Source of the DNA: Aporrectodea caliginosa
Lineage: Eukaryota; Annelida; Clitellata; Crassiclitellata; Lumbricidae
Direction: 5' to 3'
Length of the DNA stretch: 64,000 nt
Assembly (NCBI GenBank): GCA_020284085.1
Contig: JACEVL010000104.1
Location: 1,202,315 to 1,266,314 of the forward strand
Shown here: in pieces, positions 1 through 18,200 of the stretch
How the letters are laid out: each line of letters starts with the position of its first letter
Numbering within the stretch: the stretch's first letter is position 1
The notes under the pieces: model-generated
Seen by the model: only the letters and a program-made list of their open reading frames with translations
Told to the model about the DNA's origin: nothing
The model's database searches: none
Made by a program: the position numbers and the translations under genes

Positions 1-270
1 CCTGGCCTGAGTTAGTTTAAGTAGCTTTACTGAGCATTATGGACAAAATTAATATAATCTTAGTAGGCTACCATAGGTTTACTACAGTGCTGTAAGGCAG
101 TGTCAGTGTATTGTAGCCTACAGAATTTTATAGGTTTCCTATTCTTGACTTTTATTTCCCGACCGACATCACAAGCAGTATATTTAATTTAAATAATTTA
201 AACATTTCTTACTTTGCACTTAATTTAGACTTATGCGGCGTGTGATGTCCTTATTATTATTATTTTTCAT

Positions 271-358
271 AAATGGTATTTTGGGCCCCCTAATTTTCGG
301 CGGAATCGCCGGGCCCTATGCGGTTGAGTATTCAGCGTATTCCTATTTCCTAGGGATG
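271..358 (+). repeat. Direct repeat left of minisatellite
   Basis: This stretch, starting AAATGGTATTTTGGGCCCC and running through GCCGGGCCCTA to CCTAGGGA, recurs in the same orientation at 1126-1205 with only scattered differences. The two copies bracket a 22-bp minisatellite, so the array appears to sit inside a larger repeat unit. No coding function is seen. Confidence 0.8.
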
Positions 359-1125
359 GGCCAGCCTCCACTACCGTCGCAACCACACCTCCACTGCCGT
401 CGACACCACCTCCACAGCCCTCGCCACTAATCTCTACCGTCGTCTCCACCAACCGTCACCGCCGTCGCCACCAACCTCCACCGTCGTCGCATCCACCGTC
501 CCCGCCGTCGCCACCAACCTCCACCGTCGTCGCATCCACCGTCCCCGCCGTCGCCACCAACCTCCACCGTCGTCGCATCCACCGTCCCCGCCGTCGCCAC
601 CACCCTCCTCCGTCGTCGCCATCCACCTCCACCGTCGTCGCATCCACCGTCCCCGCCGTCGCCGCCACCCTCCACCGTCGTCGCATCCACCGTCACCGTC
701 GTCGCCACCAACCTCCACCGTCGTCGCCACCAACCTCCACCGTCGTCGCATCCACCGTCCCCGCCGTCGCCACCAACCTCCACCGTCGTCGCTACCACCG
801 TCACCGCCGTCGCCACCAACCTCCACCGTCGTCGCCACCAACGTCCACTGCCGTCGCATCCACCGTCCTACCGCCGTCGCCACTAACCTCCACCGTCGTC
901 GCCACCAACCTCCACCGCCGTCGCCACCAACCTCCACCGTCGTCGCCACCAACCTCCACCGTCGTCGCCACCAACCTCCACCGCCGTCGCCACTAACCTC
1001 CACCGTCGTCGCCACCAACCTCCACCGTCGTCGCCACCACCAACCTCCACCGCCGTCGCCACCAACCTCCACTGCCGTCGCCACCAACCTCCACTGCCGT
1101 CGCCACCAACCTCCACCGCCGTCGC
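359..1125. repeat. 22-bp GC-rich minisatellite
   Basis: Tandem array of a 22-bp unit built around CCACCAACCTCCACCGTCGTCG with a CATCCACCGTCCCCGCC variant. Because 22 is not a multiple of 3, the repeat reads through all minus-strand frames as a 22-residue W/R/V/G-rich period. Those open frames are artefacts of the repeat and not genes. Confidence 0.9.
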
Positions 1126-1205
1126 AAATGGTATTTTGGGGCCCCTAACTTTCCGCACAATCGCCGGGCCCTACGCGGTTGCGTATTCAGTGTATTCCTA
1201 GGGAC
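1126..1205 (+). repeat. Direct repeat right of minisatellite
   Basis: Second copy of the ~85-bp sequence at 271-358, beginning AAATGGTATTTTGGGGCCCC and ending ATTCCTAGGGA. Both copies have the same orientation. See the left copy for interpretation. Confidence 0.8.
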
Positions 1206-2964
1206 GCGCCTGAATTTGGACAACCTTAAAATCAAAGAGTTTAGAAAATGCTTAACTCCATTATATTTTGTCTTGAGGTCTTAACAGCTAAAAACTTTCA
1301 TATCATTTAAGTCATTATGCTTCAGCCCAGTCAAGCTCGATCATTGCTTCTTTTTACTTAGATAATTAAGAAAACAATTTTACTATCCTTCAACAGATAA
1401 GAAATAAAATCATACACGAAGCATTTTCATATTTTATTTCACATATTAATAATTAAGTATACACAAAAGTACTCTAGTTTCATCATCCATGAACTTTGAA
1501 TTTTGACAAGTTCTATGAAAGTTCAAAAGTAATCTTACCATAACTGAACGATACTTACAGACGTTAAGCATCTGTTGTTCCATTCTAAACATGTTAAATT
1601 TTTATTAGGTGATAATTACTACCGTTTAAAAAGTAGTGCATTCATCAATTTGATACCATTCAAAGAGCGCCCAGAGTTTGCTGGCTAGCCACGAAACCTA
1701 GCAACAGCACAATGCCCGTTGCATTCCTGCCAACTGCATGCATTCAAAGTATGGATGAGTTTAACCACTTCTATAAAAATGACTCCTAAAAGAACTTGGT
1801 GCTTGTCCAAAGGCTTGCTCAAGGACATGTCAACAACTTGCAGGCGGGCACATATGTCCTGTCTCGTAACAGGCTAAGTAATTATCACCCAATTACATTT
1901 AAATGTTAATAGAACAACAATAACAAAAATAAATACCAGACTACACAACAATGTCACATCATCATGATTACATCCAAAGTTCCGAGTAGGATATCAAAGT
2001 TTAATATCCAAAAAATAATACCAGACTACATGGAGTTGATTACATTAATCTTCAATATTGTATAAAGTCGGGAGTCTGCATAAACACGATTACTTGATCA
2101 CCAGAAAGCCAGGCGTCATGATTTGCCCACTTGGAACTTCAAATGGTCGTCAAATAACAAGCGAGCGAGTCACTGCAGTTGTTCTAGGCATACCATCCTG
2201 CAGAGACATATCTGGACCATGCCAACAGCACCAATGAGAACAGTAGGATCAGTCCAAATCAAAGGCTCATCTAATTCATTTGCTCATTACGGCATGAAAT
2301 ATATTACTGACAACACTAATTCATAGGACGCTCATAAATATGAAAGCCGTCAAACAATGAAATTATAGCAGACAATGACACAGAAATGGTCCAGAGAAAT
2401 CGTCAGGAAGTTCATTTACAGACGGAGTAAGGCATGAAAACGTTTGCAGAGCACACTACGACAACAGTCGACATTAGTCACACCTCGGAACGTATAGCAA
2501 TCAAGCGAAATGACCCGACGCTGGACAATGTTCTCCACGTCTTATTAACGCATTTATTGCACTTAATACATGCACAAGGTCAGCAAATCATAATCTGAGA
2601 CGTGACATACGTGTCTGCAAACGACTCGTACAGAGTCCTTACATGGAGTACGCTTTGCAGCCTCGAACTTGCTCTCATAGGATTACAGAACTCTTGTATG
2701 AAGTAAAGTAATATAACTAGGCATTTATACAGCGACTTTTTAAGTACCTATGGTACGGCACTCCCTGCCAGTCTAAATCATGCAAGTGTTTATAAGAAAT
2801 GAACAGTCTGACATCATGATCCCGTACTTAACCAGTTTCCATAAAACAGTGTTTACCACGGTAGAAAAGAAACGGATAGTTTACTGGAACGTGCATCTGG
2901 TAACTACATAACCGTAGCTTAAGTGTTACTTGTAAATGTAACTGCTGTTTAACTCCGCCACTGC

Positions 2965-3010
2965 TCGTACTCTGGCAGTGCCAGTCCCAAGCCTGGATAA
3001 AGGAGAAGTG
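2965..3010 (+). repeat. Dispersed repeat (CTCTGGCAGTGCCAGTCCCA family)
   Basis: The segment TACTCTGGCAGTGCCAGTCC...AAGCCTGGATAAAGGAG occurs almost identically at 50266-50325 and, more diverged and inverted, at 50925-51005. It is therefore an interspersed repeat, probably a retrotransposon fragment of unknown family. Confidence 0.7.
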
Positions 3011-3140
3011 CTAGGCTAACGATCTTTCCTATCACACAGTGTCGTTAAACTGAAACTACTATTACTAACTGCTGTCTATTATTTGGATATATTTTTTAAA
3101 GGCCTTGAAAAGGTCCACTGTGAAACTTTTGTTCGCATTA

Positions 3141-3205
3141 TACTCTAGCGCTGCTGATTTTTGAGCAGCGCTATATAAATGTTCGATTACAATTACAATT
3201 ACATA
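3141..3205 (+). repeat. Retrotransposon 3'-end motif with ATTAC tail
   Basis: A perfect 9-bp stem (AGCGCTGCT at 3147-3155 and AGCAGCGCT at 3164-3172, 8-nt loop) is followed by ATATAAATG and a short (ATTAC)n tail. The AGCGCTATATAAAT motif followed by a simple repeat recurs through the window and in two places follows recognisable LINE coding sequence, so this is most likely a severely 5'-truncated LINE or a SINE using its tail. Confidence 0.55.
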
Positions 3206-3356
3206 CAACTCAAACACAATCAGACAAACCACAGCCAGAACAGTGACCAATTATATCAGAATTTACTCAACAGGAAGCAATTTAGTTTCATGCAGCAACA
3301 GAAAACCTACTCTTGTTCCAACGATCTGAAAATATCCAATCCATCTGCTAGTTTAA

Positions 3357-3409
3357 CCCTTTAACGACTAAAATGCATGGGAAGCCAATACAGCTCGTCG
3401 TTAAAGGGG
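3357..3409. mobile_element. 53-bp piggyBac-like micro-MITE
   Basis: Between two TTAA tetranucleotides (3353-3356 and 3410-3413) lies a 53-bp segment whose ends are inverted repeats: CCCTTTAACGAC on the left and GTCGTTAAAGGGG on the right. TTAA target duplication with CCC...GGG ends is the piggyBac hallmark. The same CCCTTAAACGAC terminus caps the 1.5-kb element at 6711-8187. Confidence 0.65.
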
Positions 3410-4770
3410 TTAAAGACTGGCAAATATCGAGGAACTGATCAGCACACAAAAATCAACCAATAAATAACGAGCAAAATATCTCGATCCTCTCAAAACTGCG
3501 TCTCGATCATGATCAATAAGAAACTTAACTGCATCTAAATTGTCACAGTACATAGAATTATATAAAGCAGAAATTTCAACAATGCACTAAAACCACAAAA
3601 CTGCCATGTTTAGGAGGACAAAAGAATGCCAAAACATGAATTTTAAATTTACCAAGAAAAATGTTCAAGTCTTTCGTAATATAAGACAAGAATTTCAATA
3701 AATCAAGCTTTATGGATTAAACCTTAATGTAACAACTTCAATAATTATTCATTTATGTTGCAAATGTACTATGCAGAATTCAAGGAACTTCAAGAAGTTA
3801 TTACCGAAGTAATGTGTACAGCAATCTGATCCAAACATTCAAACTGTGACCAGCAAGACATAAATAAGCATGCACATTAGCAAAAAACACTTAAACTTAT
3901 AATTCGAAGTTTGCCTAGAATGGCCAATTTATGAAATACTGGATAATGGACAAAGTAACTTTATTATTGATTCCTTAAATTTATGTAGGTCCAACATCAA
4001 ATGACTTGGAACAACCAATACTGTTCAATGTACCAGTTTCAGTTGGTTGTTCCTGTATCTGGGACAGCTCAAACTTAATTACAGTGCAAGCCGTCAATCA
4101 ACCAGAGCAAACACCTGACAGATTGCACAGAATTTCACAACTGGGAGAAACTTATTCCTGTATATATTAAGCACCGATATCTAATGACGAACTATCAATC
4201 AATGGTGCTGATCAAACATGTGTGAAGCACTTGGCCAAGGACCCTAGTATCAGAGGAGCCTCAAATCCATATACTCAGCCTTGCACGATGGGCCGTAAGA
4301 CGAAATCAGCTAACGGTTTGCCCAAAACAGACAGCACAGAGAGGATCATCAACTTCCAGACCATCTAACCACAGAAACACTGCTTTATACCAAAGAAACA
4401 GTGCTAAGACACTTGACAACAGCTAGAGTACAAGCAACAAGGCAGTGCATACAAACACAATGAATAAGGTACATTAACCTAGCACTAGAGAGCGCCACAA
4501 TTTCGACAAATTTACACACTCCTCCAGAATTCACGCAATGTTCATAGTTGGCCAGCGTCACTCGCTAAGAAATCCAAGGCATGGCCGCACGTGTAAAGCC
4601 GGCCAATGTCCTGTTAAGAGGCTCCACGGTTACGTCACCAAGCAGCGTAACATAGTAAGAGTTCAACAGCAGCCAACATATTTACTGTGCAGAAACGATG
4701 CTGGATGGAGAAGTATGAGGAGGAGAGAAAGAGGAGGCGTAAGGGCGGAGTTAGTCCACAGGGAGCGGCG

Positions 4771-12238
<7,468 letters not shown>

Positions 12239-12281
12239 GACGCCCAATCAATTTACTTGTCAAATTTTTCAAAAACTTCTG

Positions 12282-13689
12282 CCTGCATTTAAAAATCTCA
12301 GTTTTACTCAATAGTTATTATGAAGTAATCAATAATACGGTTTACATCTAGACATAAACATCAGCATAGCAGTGAATTCAATTAGGGCACAGGATCTGTG
12401 ACTCAATGGTTATGGTTTCAGGTCTGATGACAGACCTTGGCTTAATGACCATCAGCACGTTGTTTGTATATATGCGCCTCTGTCACCACACAGAATAATT
12501 TTGGGGTTCGGGCCGAATCCCCAAAACCTGAATCCCCGAAAGAAATTTCGGCTGGATCCCCGAAATTGATTTTCTAAGTGCGACCCGAATGAACATCATT
12601 AACAAATACACATTTGAATAGGCATTATATCGTATACATCAATTCCACGCTAGGTTTTTGTCATGTTTTGAATAGCTCGGCCGCTTTCTAGAAAACTCTT
12701 TTCGGGAAATCGGGCTTTTGTCTGTTTTCAGCGTTTTCATGGATTCGAGCTGACCCCTAAATTTTGTAACCGTGTGAACTGGGAGGCAAACACAGTCCCA
12801 TGATGCACTGAAGCCACGTTCAGAACATTTGGATTCATCTACTGCAAACTCAATCGCCTGAGAAAAGGAAATGTATCTCTCCTAACGCCCCATCAGGATA
12901 CAATGAACCTCTGCTACACATGATTCAACTGAGATCAATCGCCATTCCCACCATCAGCGGGTTGGTTGTCTTCAGTGTTACTTTAGTTCAGAAATTCATT
13001 ATTATTTTAGTTTTTATTTAGTTCAGTATCAATCATTTCAGTTTAGCTTTATTTCTGATAATCATTTTGGTTTTAGTTTAGTTTTTACTCATCAAATCGT
13101 TTTAGTTCTAGTTTCAGTTTTGAAGAAGTAAATTAGCATAAAATAAATTGCTGTACATTGCCTTTTCTTGCTATCTTCTTCATATACAAACTATTAACAA
13201 AAAATACTTTCATATTTCCTACCAGATAAAATACTTCACGAGACTCATTATAAATAATTTAATAGGCCTACTATTCAATTCATTCTTAAACTGTGCATCA
13301 AACGCAAGACAGGAAGATGAAGACTAACAAATAACATGATTAATAAAATTGGTAAATGCATTGCTAATTATTGTCATGGTCACTTTTGCTCGATATCTTA
13401 TGGCTGTTACTTAAGGCGACTCAATTCAAAATAAAAACATTTCTTTCGATTTTACAAGAGGCCCAAAACTTATGTAACCTCGTAGTGACTTACAGTCACT
13501 TCGCCCACTACATGATGAAGTCCCTGACGGTTCTGACGGGTGGGGTATGAAGACTCCGTCATCGACTTTCTAATTTTTCAAATAGATTCTAATCTATCAT
13601 GTAAACACAACACATCTTCAATTAAAAAAAAGGCAGATTGGTGTAGGGCGCTAAATCAATACCAAATTTACACATTTTCGCAATGAACA
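12282..13689. other. Intron or upstream noncoding sequence of the G-beta gene
   Basis: No exon is recognised. A cluster of CCCCGAA/TTCGGGG motifs lies at about 12505-12575, and a T/A-rich tract of repeated TTTAGTTTTAGTTC-like words at 12972-13130; both look like decayed interspersed repeats. The stretch probably separates the noncoding first exon from coding exon 1. Confidence 0.5.
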
Positions 13690-14110
13690 CTCCGACGATC
13701 TACACAGGCCGCAGACACGACAACTGCCCGTCCACTGTCAATCGGTTTTAGATACAATTCCACGCGAACATACCCACTAAAACAACGTCGGTCGACGGAT
13801 AGACCGTCAGATTATCTAAGCCAATGTCTGAAAGGCCGAAAACGTGAAATCATCGAGAATATTTGTCGCTAAGTTATCCCGTCCTAAACCGTTCACAAGA
13901 TGGCCGTCATTGCCTCCAGCCCGTGTCGCCGCTCGTGTAAACCCCGCAACCGCGACGACTGCGCATGCGTCGCACTTGTCGATAGCGCGCGACGAAGCGC
14001 CGCCGCCGTACATTGGCGAAAACAGGACGAGTTCGATAATGGGAATAATTCCATCCACCGTCTGTAGACACAGAACGCTCTCGGTCGTCTAGTGACTCTA
14101 GTCGCTCCGT
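13690..14110. promoter_or_regulatory. CpG-rich probable promoter of the G-beta gene
   Basis: This is the only strongly CpG-rich single-copy stretch for many kilobases, just upstream of the minus-strand G-beta coding exons. It holds an NRF-1-like site GCGCATGCG (13961-13969) and a YY1-like AAGATGGCC (13898-13906), a pair typical of housekeeping, often bidirectional, promoters. Short open frames here lack splice or homology support. The transcription start cannot be fixed by eye. Confidence 0.55.
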
Positions 14111-14779
14111 TGGTTGGTTGACAAGCGTGTTTACTGCTTGGTTGCTGTGGCCGTGATTTCATTCAAAAGGGTAGCATCGGTAATGTCGAGGCCCACACAG
14201 AGGCTTTTACCTGTTAGGGACATCGTGGTAGTTTCCATCCAATTAAAAGTGCAAATGATTTGTTTAGTCTAGATAAAAGAAATCTTTATATCTGCAATTA
14301 TAATTACCGGCCACGCAAATGATTATTCATGTTGGTCTTTAGTGTGCTGACAAAGGTTAATATCTTAGTGTAATTTATGGTCTTTGGCCAAAGTATTATT
14401 GTAGCCTTGCATTTTGACAGTTTTATAGTAGGCCCTATTGCATGTCCATCAATGCTGGCAAAAATGTATAGGCCTAGGCCTACTGCAGACCTGACGGCGC
14501 CTCGTACTTTACATGCACTCGGTCGAAGCTCAAAAATAAATGTAAACTCATCTAGGCACCCGCACTTAGGGAAGTTAGGGCAATTGGTACCCCTCCGAAT
14601 TTAAATCTCAATATGTAAATTTTAAATCCTACAGAGGTATTATATATCTGCATGGTTTCCTTTGTTACTTAAGCAAAGAATTTTAGTGAAATACAACAAG
14701 ATGCATCCGTGGCACAATAGGGCACTTGTATGTAGTGAGACATGTAGGCCCTATACAGGCCTATACTTAGGCTCCCTAC
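14111..14779. other. Intergenic, nothing recognised
   Basis: No exon, RNA gene or structured repeat is seen. Several AGGCCTA words occur (for example 14471-14486), typical of this genome. Confidence 0.4.
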
Positions 14780-15115
14780 TGTTATCAACCTTCTTATAGC
14801 CGTGACTGCTTCTACCAATTGTTATATAGATCCGCACTGTCGCCAGCTCACTCACTGCTTCTGCTAACTCCACCCTTATCCATGCCCTCGTCACAACTAT
14901 AGACTGGACTACTGTTGCTCGCTCTACGCTGGCCTCCCTGCTGGTCGACTTGGATTCTTGGATCGGATCTTGCGTTCTGCTGCCTGCCTTATTAGCCAAA
15001 TTCGCTACGTTTTCCACTGGCTCCCCTCTGAGCAACGAATAGGCTATCGACTATCGTATACAGGATAGTTGCCCTATAGACTGGCTCTGCTTATTAGGCT
15101 TCGCTACTGCCTATC
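14780..15115 (+). mobile_element. LINE reverse transcriptase fragment, frameshifted
   Basis: Translation across shifting frames gives pieces of the C-terminal reverse-transcriptase region of CR1/L2-like retrotransposons: SLYAGLPAGRLGFLDRILRS, then AACLISQIRY, then FHWLPSEQRIGYRL, equivalent to the NSLLAGLP...LHWLPV..RI.YK signature. Stops and frameshifts show it is dead and truncated at both ends. Confidence 0.7.
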
Positions 15116-15276
15116 TTCGTGAGCTCTGTTAGGGCATTCCCGAGTCATGGCCGATACTATCTGATTCTAGGAGTGGCGATGCTGATCTGAAGGGGTATTG
15201 GCTCACCCTGTTGTTGCGTCGCGAGACGATCGAAGCCCGATGACGGGACTGAGCGAAGCTGGAATAAAACGATAGA

Positions 15277-18200
15277 TAGGGTAGCACGGGGCAAAACGGA
15301 CCCTTAACACTATAATTAATATAACAATAGAACCGATTCATATAAAATTATCATTTTGCCTTTATTATATAGAGATACCAATGTATAATTGCATTTTCGG
15401 TTTGAAAATTTCTAAAAAATTAGTTTAATAGCATTTCATTAGTGAAATATGTGATTACATGAAGGTGTCCTTTTTGCCCCGTGTCTGGGGCATAAGGGAC
15501 ACAGGGTGAACGTTTTACCCAAGAAGTTCCAAATATTACAAATGGATAGTACTAAAATTGTTTTACTTGCTACCTGCAAAATTCAAAGTGTTATTGAAAT
15601 GAGTTATTGAAAAGAGTTATTGAAAAGAGTTATTGAAAAGAGTTATTGAAAAGAGTTATTGAAAATGAGTTATTGAAATGAGTCATTGAAATGAGTTATT
15701 GAAATGAGTTATTGAAACGAGTTATTGAAAAGAGTTATTGAAAAGAGTTATTGAAAAGAGTTATTGAAACCAGTTATTGAAAAGAGTTATTGAAAAGAGT
15801 TATTGAAAAGAGTTATTGAAAAGAGTTATTGAAAAGAGTTATTGAAAAGAGTTATTGAAAAAGGTTATTGAAAAGAGTTCTTGAAAAGAGTTATTGAAAG
15901 AAGTTATTGAAAAGAGTTATTGAAAAGAGTTATTGAAAAGAGTTATTGAAAAGAGTTATTGAAAAGAGTTATTGAAAAGAGTTATTGAAAAGAGTTATTG
16001 AAAAGAGTTATTGAAAAGAGTTATTGAAAAGAGTTATTGAAAAGAGTTATTGAAAAGAGTTATTGAAAAGAGTTATTGAAAAGAGTTATTGAAAAGAGTT
16101 ATTGAAAAGAGTTATTGAAAAGAGTTATTGAAAAGAGTTATTGAAAAGAGTTATTGAAAAGAGTTATTGAAAAGAGTTATTGAAAAGAGTTATTGAAAAG
16201 AGTTATTGAAAAGAGTTATTGAAAAGAGTTATTGAAAAGAGTTATTGAAAAGAGTTATTGAAAAGTTAGTTATTGAAAAGAGTTATTGAAAAGAGTTATT
16301 GAAAAGAGTTATTGAAAAGAGTTATTGAAAAGAGTTATTGAAATGAGTTATTGAAATGAGTTATTGAAAATGAGTTATTGAAAAGAGTTATTGAAAAGAG
16401 TTATTGAAAAGAGTTATTGAAAAGAGTTATTGAAATGAGTTATTGAAATGAGTTATTGAAAAGAGTTATTGAAAAGAGTTATTGAAAAGAGTTATTGAAA
16501 AGAGTTATTGAAAAGAGTTATTGAAAAGAGTTATTGAAAAGAGTTATTGAAAAGAGTTATTAAAAAGAGTTATTGAAAAGAGTTATTGAAAAGAGTTATT
16601 GAAAAGAGTTATTGAAAAGAGTTATTGAAAAGAGTTATTGAAAAGAGTTATTGAAAAGAGTTATTGAAAAGAGTTATTGAAAAGAGTTATTGAAAAGAGT
16701 TATTGAAAAGAGTTATTGAAAAGAGTTATTGAAAAGAGTTATTGAAAAGAGTTATTGAAAGAGTTATTGAAAAGAGTTATTGAAAAGAGTTATTGAAAAG
16801 AGTTATTGAAAAGAGTTATTGAAAAGAGTTATTGAAAAGAGTTATTGAAAAGAGTTATTGAAAAGAGTTATTGAAAAGAGTTATTGAAAAGAGTTATTGA
16901 AAAGAGTTATTGAAAAGAGTTATTGAAAAGAGTTATTGAAAAGAGTTATTGAAAAGAGTTATTGAAAAGAGTTATTGAAAAGAGTTATTGAAAAGAGTTA
17001 TTGAAAAGAGTTATTGAAAAGAGTTATTGAAAAGAGTTATTGAAAAGAGTTATTGAAAAGAGTTATTGAAAAGAGTTATTGAAAAGAGTTATTGAAAAGA
17101 GTTATTGAAAAGAGTTATTGAAAAGAGTTATTGAAAAGAGTTATTGAAAAGAGTTATTGAAAAGAGTTATTGAAAAGAGTTATTGAAAAGAGTTATTGAA
17201 AAGAGTTATTGAAAAGAGTTATTGAAAAGAGTTATTGAAAAGAGTTATTGAAAAGAGTTATTGAAAAGAGTTATTGAAAAGAGTTATTGAAAAGAGTTAT
17301 TGAAAAGAGTTATTGAAAAGAGTTATTGAAAAGAGTTATTGAAAAGAGTTATTGAAAAGAGTTATTGAAAAGAGTTATTGAAAAGAGTTATTGAAAAGAG
17401 TTATTGAAAAGAGTTATTGAAAAGAGTTATTGAAAAGAGTTATTGAAAAGAGTTATTGAAAAGAGTTATTGAAAAGAGTTATTGAAAAGAGTTATTGAAA
17501 AGAGTTATTGAAAAGAGTTATTGAAAAGAGTTATTGAAAAGAGTTATTGAAAAGAGTTATTGAAAAGAGTTATTGAAAAGAGTTATTGAAAAGAGTTATT
17601 GAAAAGAGTTATTGAAAAAGAGTTATTGAAAAGAGTTATTGAAAAGAGTTATTGAAAAGAGTTATTGAAAAGAGTTATTGAAAAGAGTTATTGAAAAGAG
17701 TTATTGAAAAGAGTTATTGAAAAGAGTTATTGAAAAGAGTTATTGAAAAGAGTTATTGAAAAGAGTTATTGAAAAGAGTTATTGAAAAGAGTTATTGAAA
17801 AGAGTTATTGAAAAGAGTTATTGAAAAGAGTTATTGAAAAGAGTTATTGAAAAGAGTTATTGAAAAGAGTTATTGAAAAGAGTTATTGAAAAGAGTTATT
17901 GAAAAGAGTTATTGAAAAGAGTTATTGAAAAGAGTTATTGAAAGAAGTTATTGAAAAGAGTTATTGAAAGAGAGTTATTGAAAAGAGTTATTGAAAAGAG
18001 TTATTGAAAAGAGTTATTGAAAAGAGTTATTGAAAAGAGTTATTGAAAAAATTGAAAAGAGTTATTGAAAAGAGTTATTGAAAAGAGTTATTGAAAAGAG
18101 TTATTGAAAAGAGTTATTGAAAAGAGTTATTGAAAAGAGTTATTGAAAAGAGTTATTGAAAAGAGTTATTGAAAAGAGTTATTGAAAAGAGTTATTGAAA

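Larger units (their letters stand above)
1206..4770. other. Noncoding region 3' of the G-beta gene
   Basis: AT-rich sequence with no convincing exon on either strand. It lies directly downstream of the minus-strand G-beta stop codon, so part of it is probably its 3' untranslated region; several TTTATT motifs (AATAAA on the minus strand) are present, for example near 4957 and 3960, but I cannot choose the real poly(A) site. Recognisable repeats inside are at 2965-3010, 3141-3205 and 3353-3413. Confidence 0.5.

Noticed and set aside
427..1235. W/R/V/G-repeat minus-strand open frames
   Set aside because: Product of a 22-bp minisatellite lacking stops in several frames.
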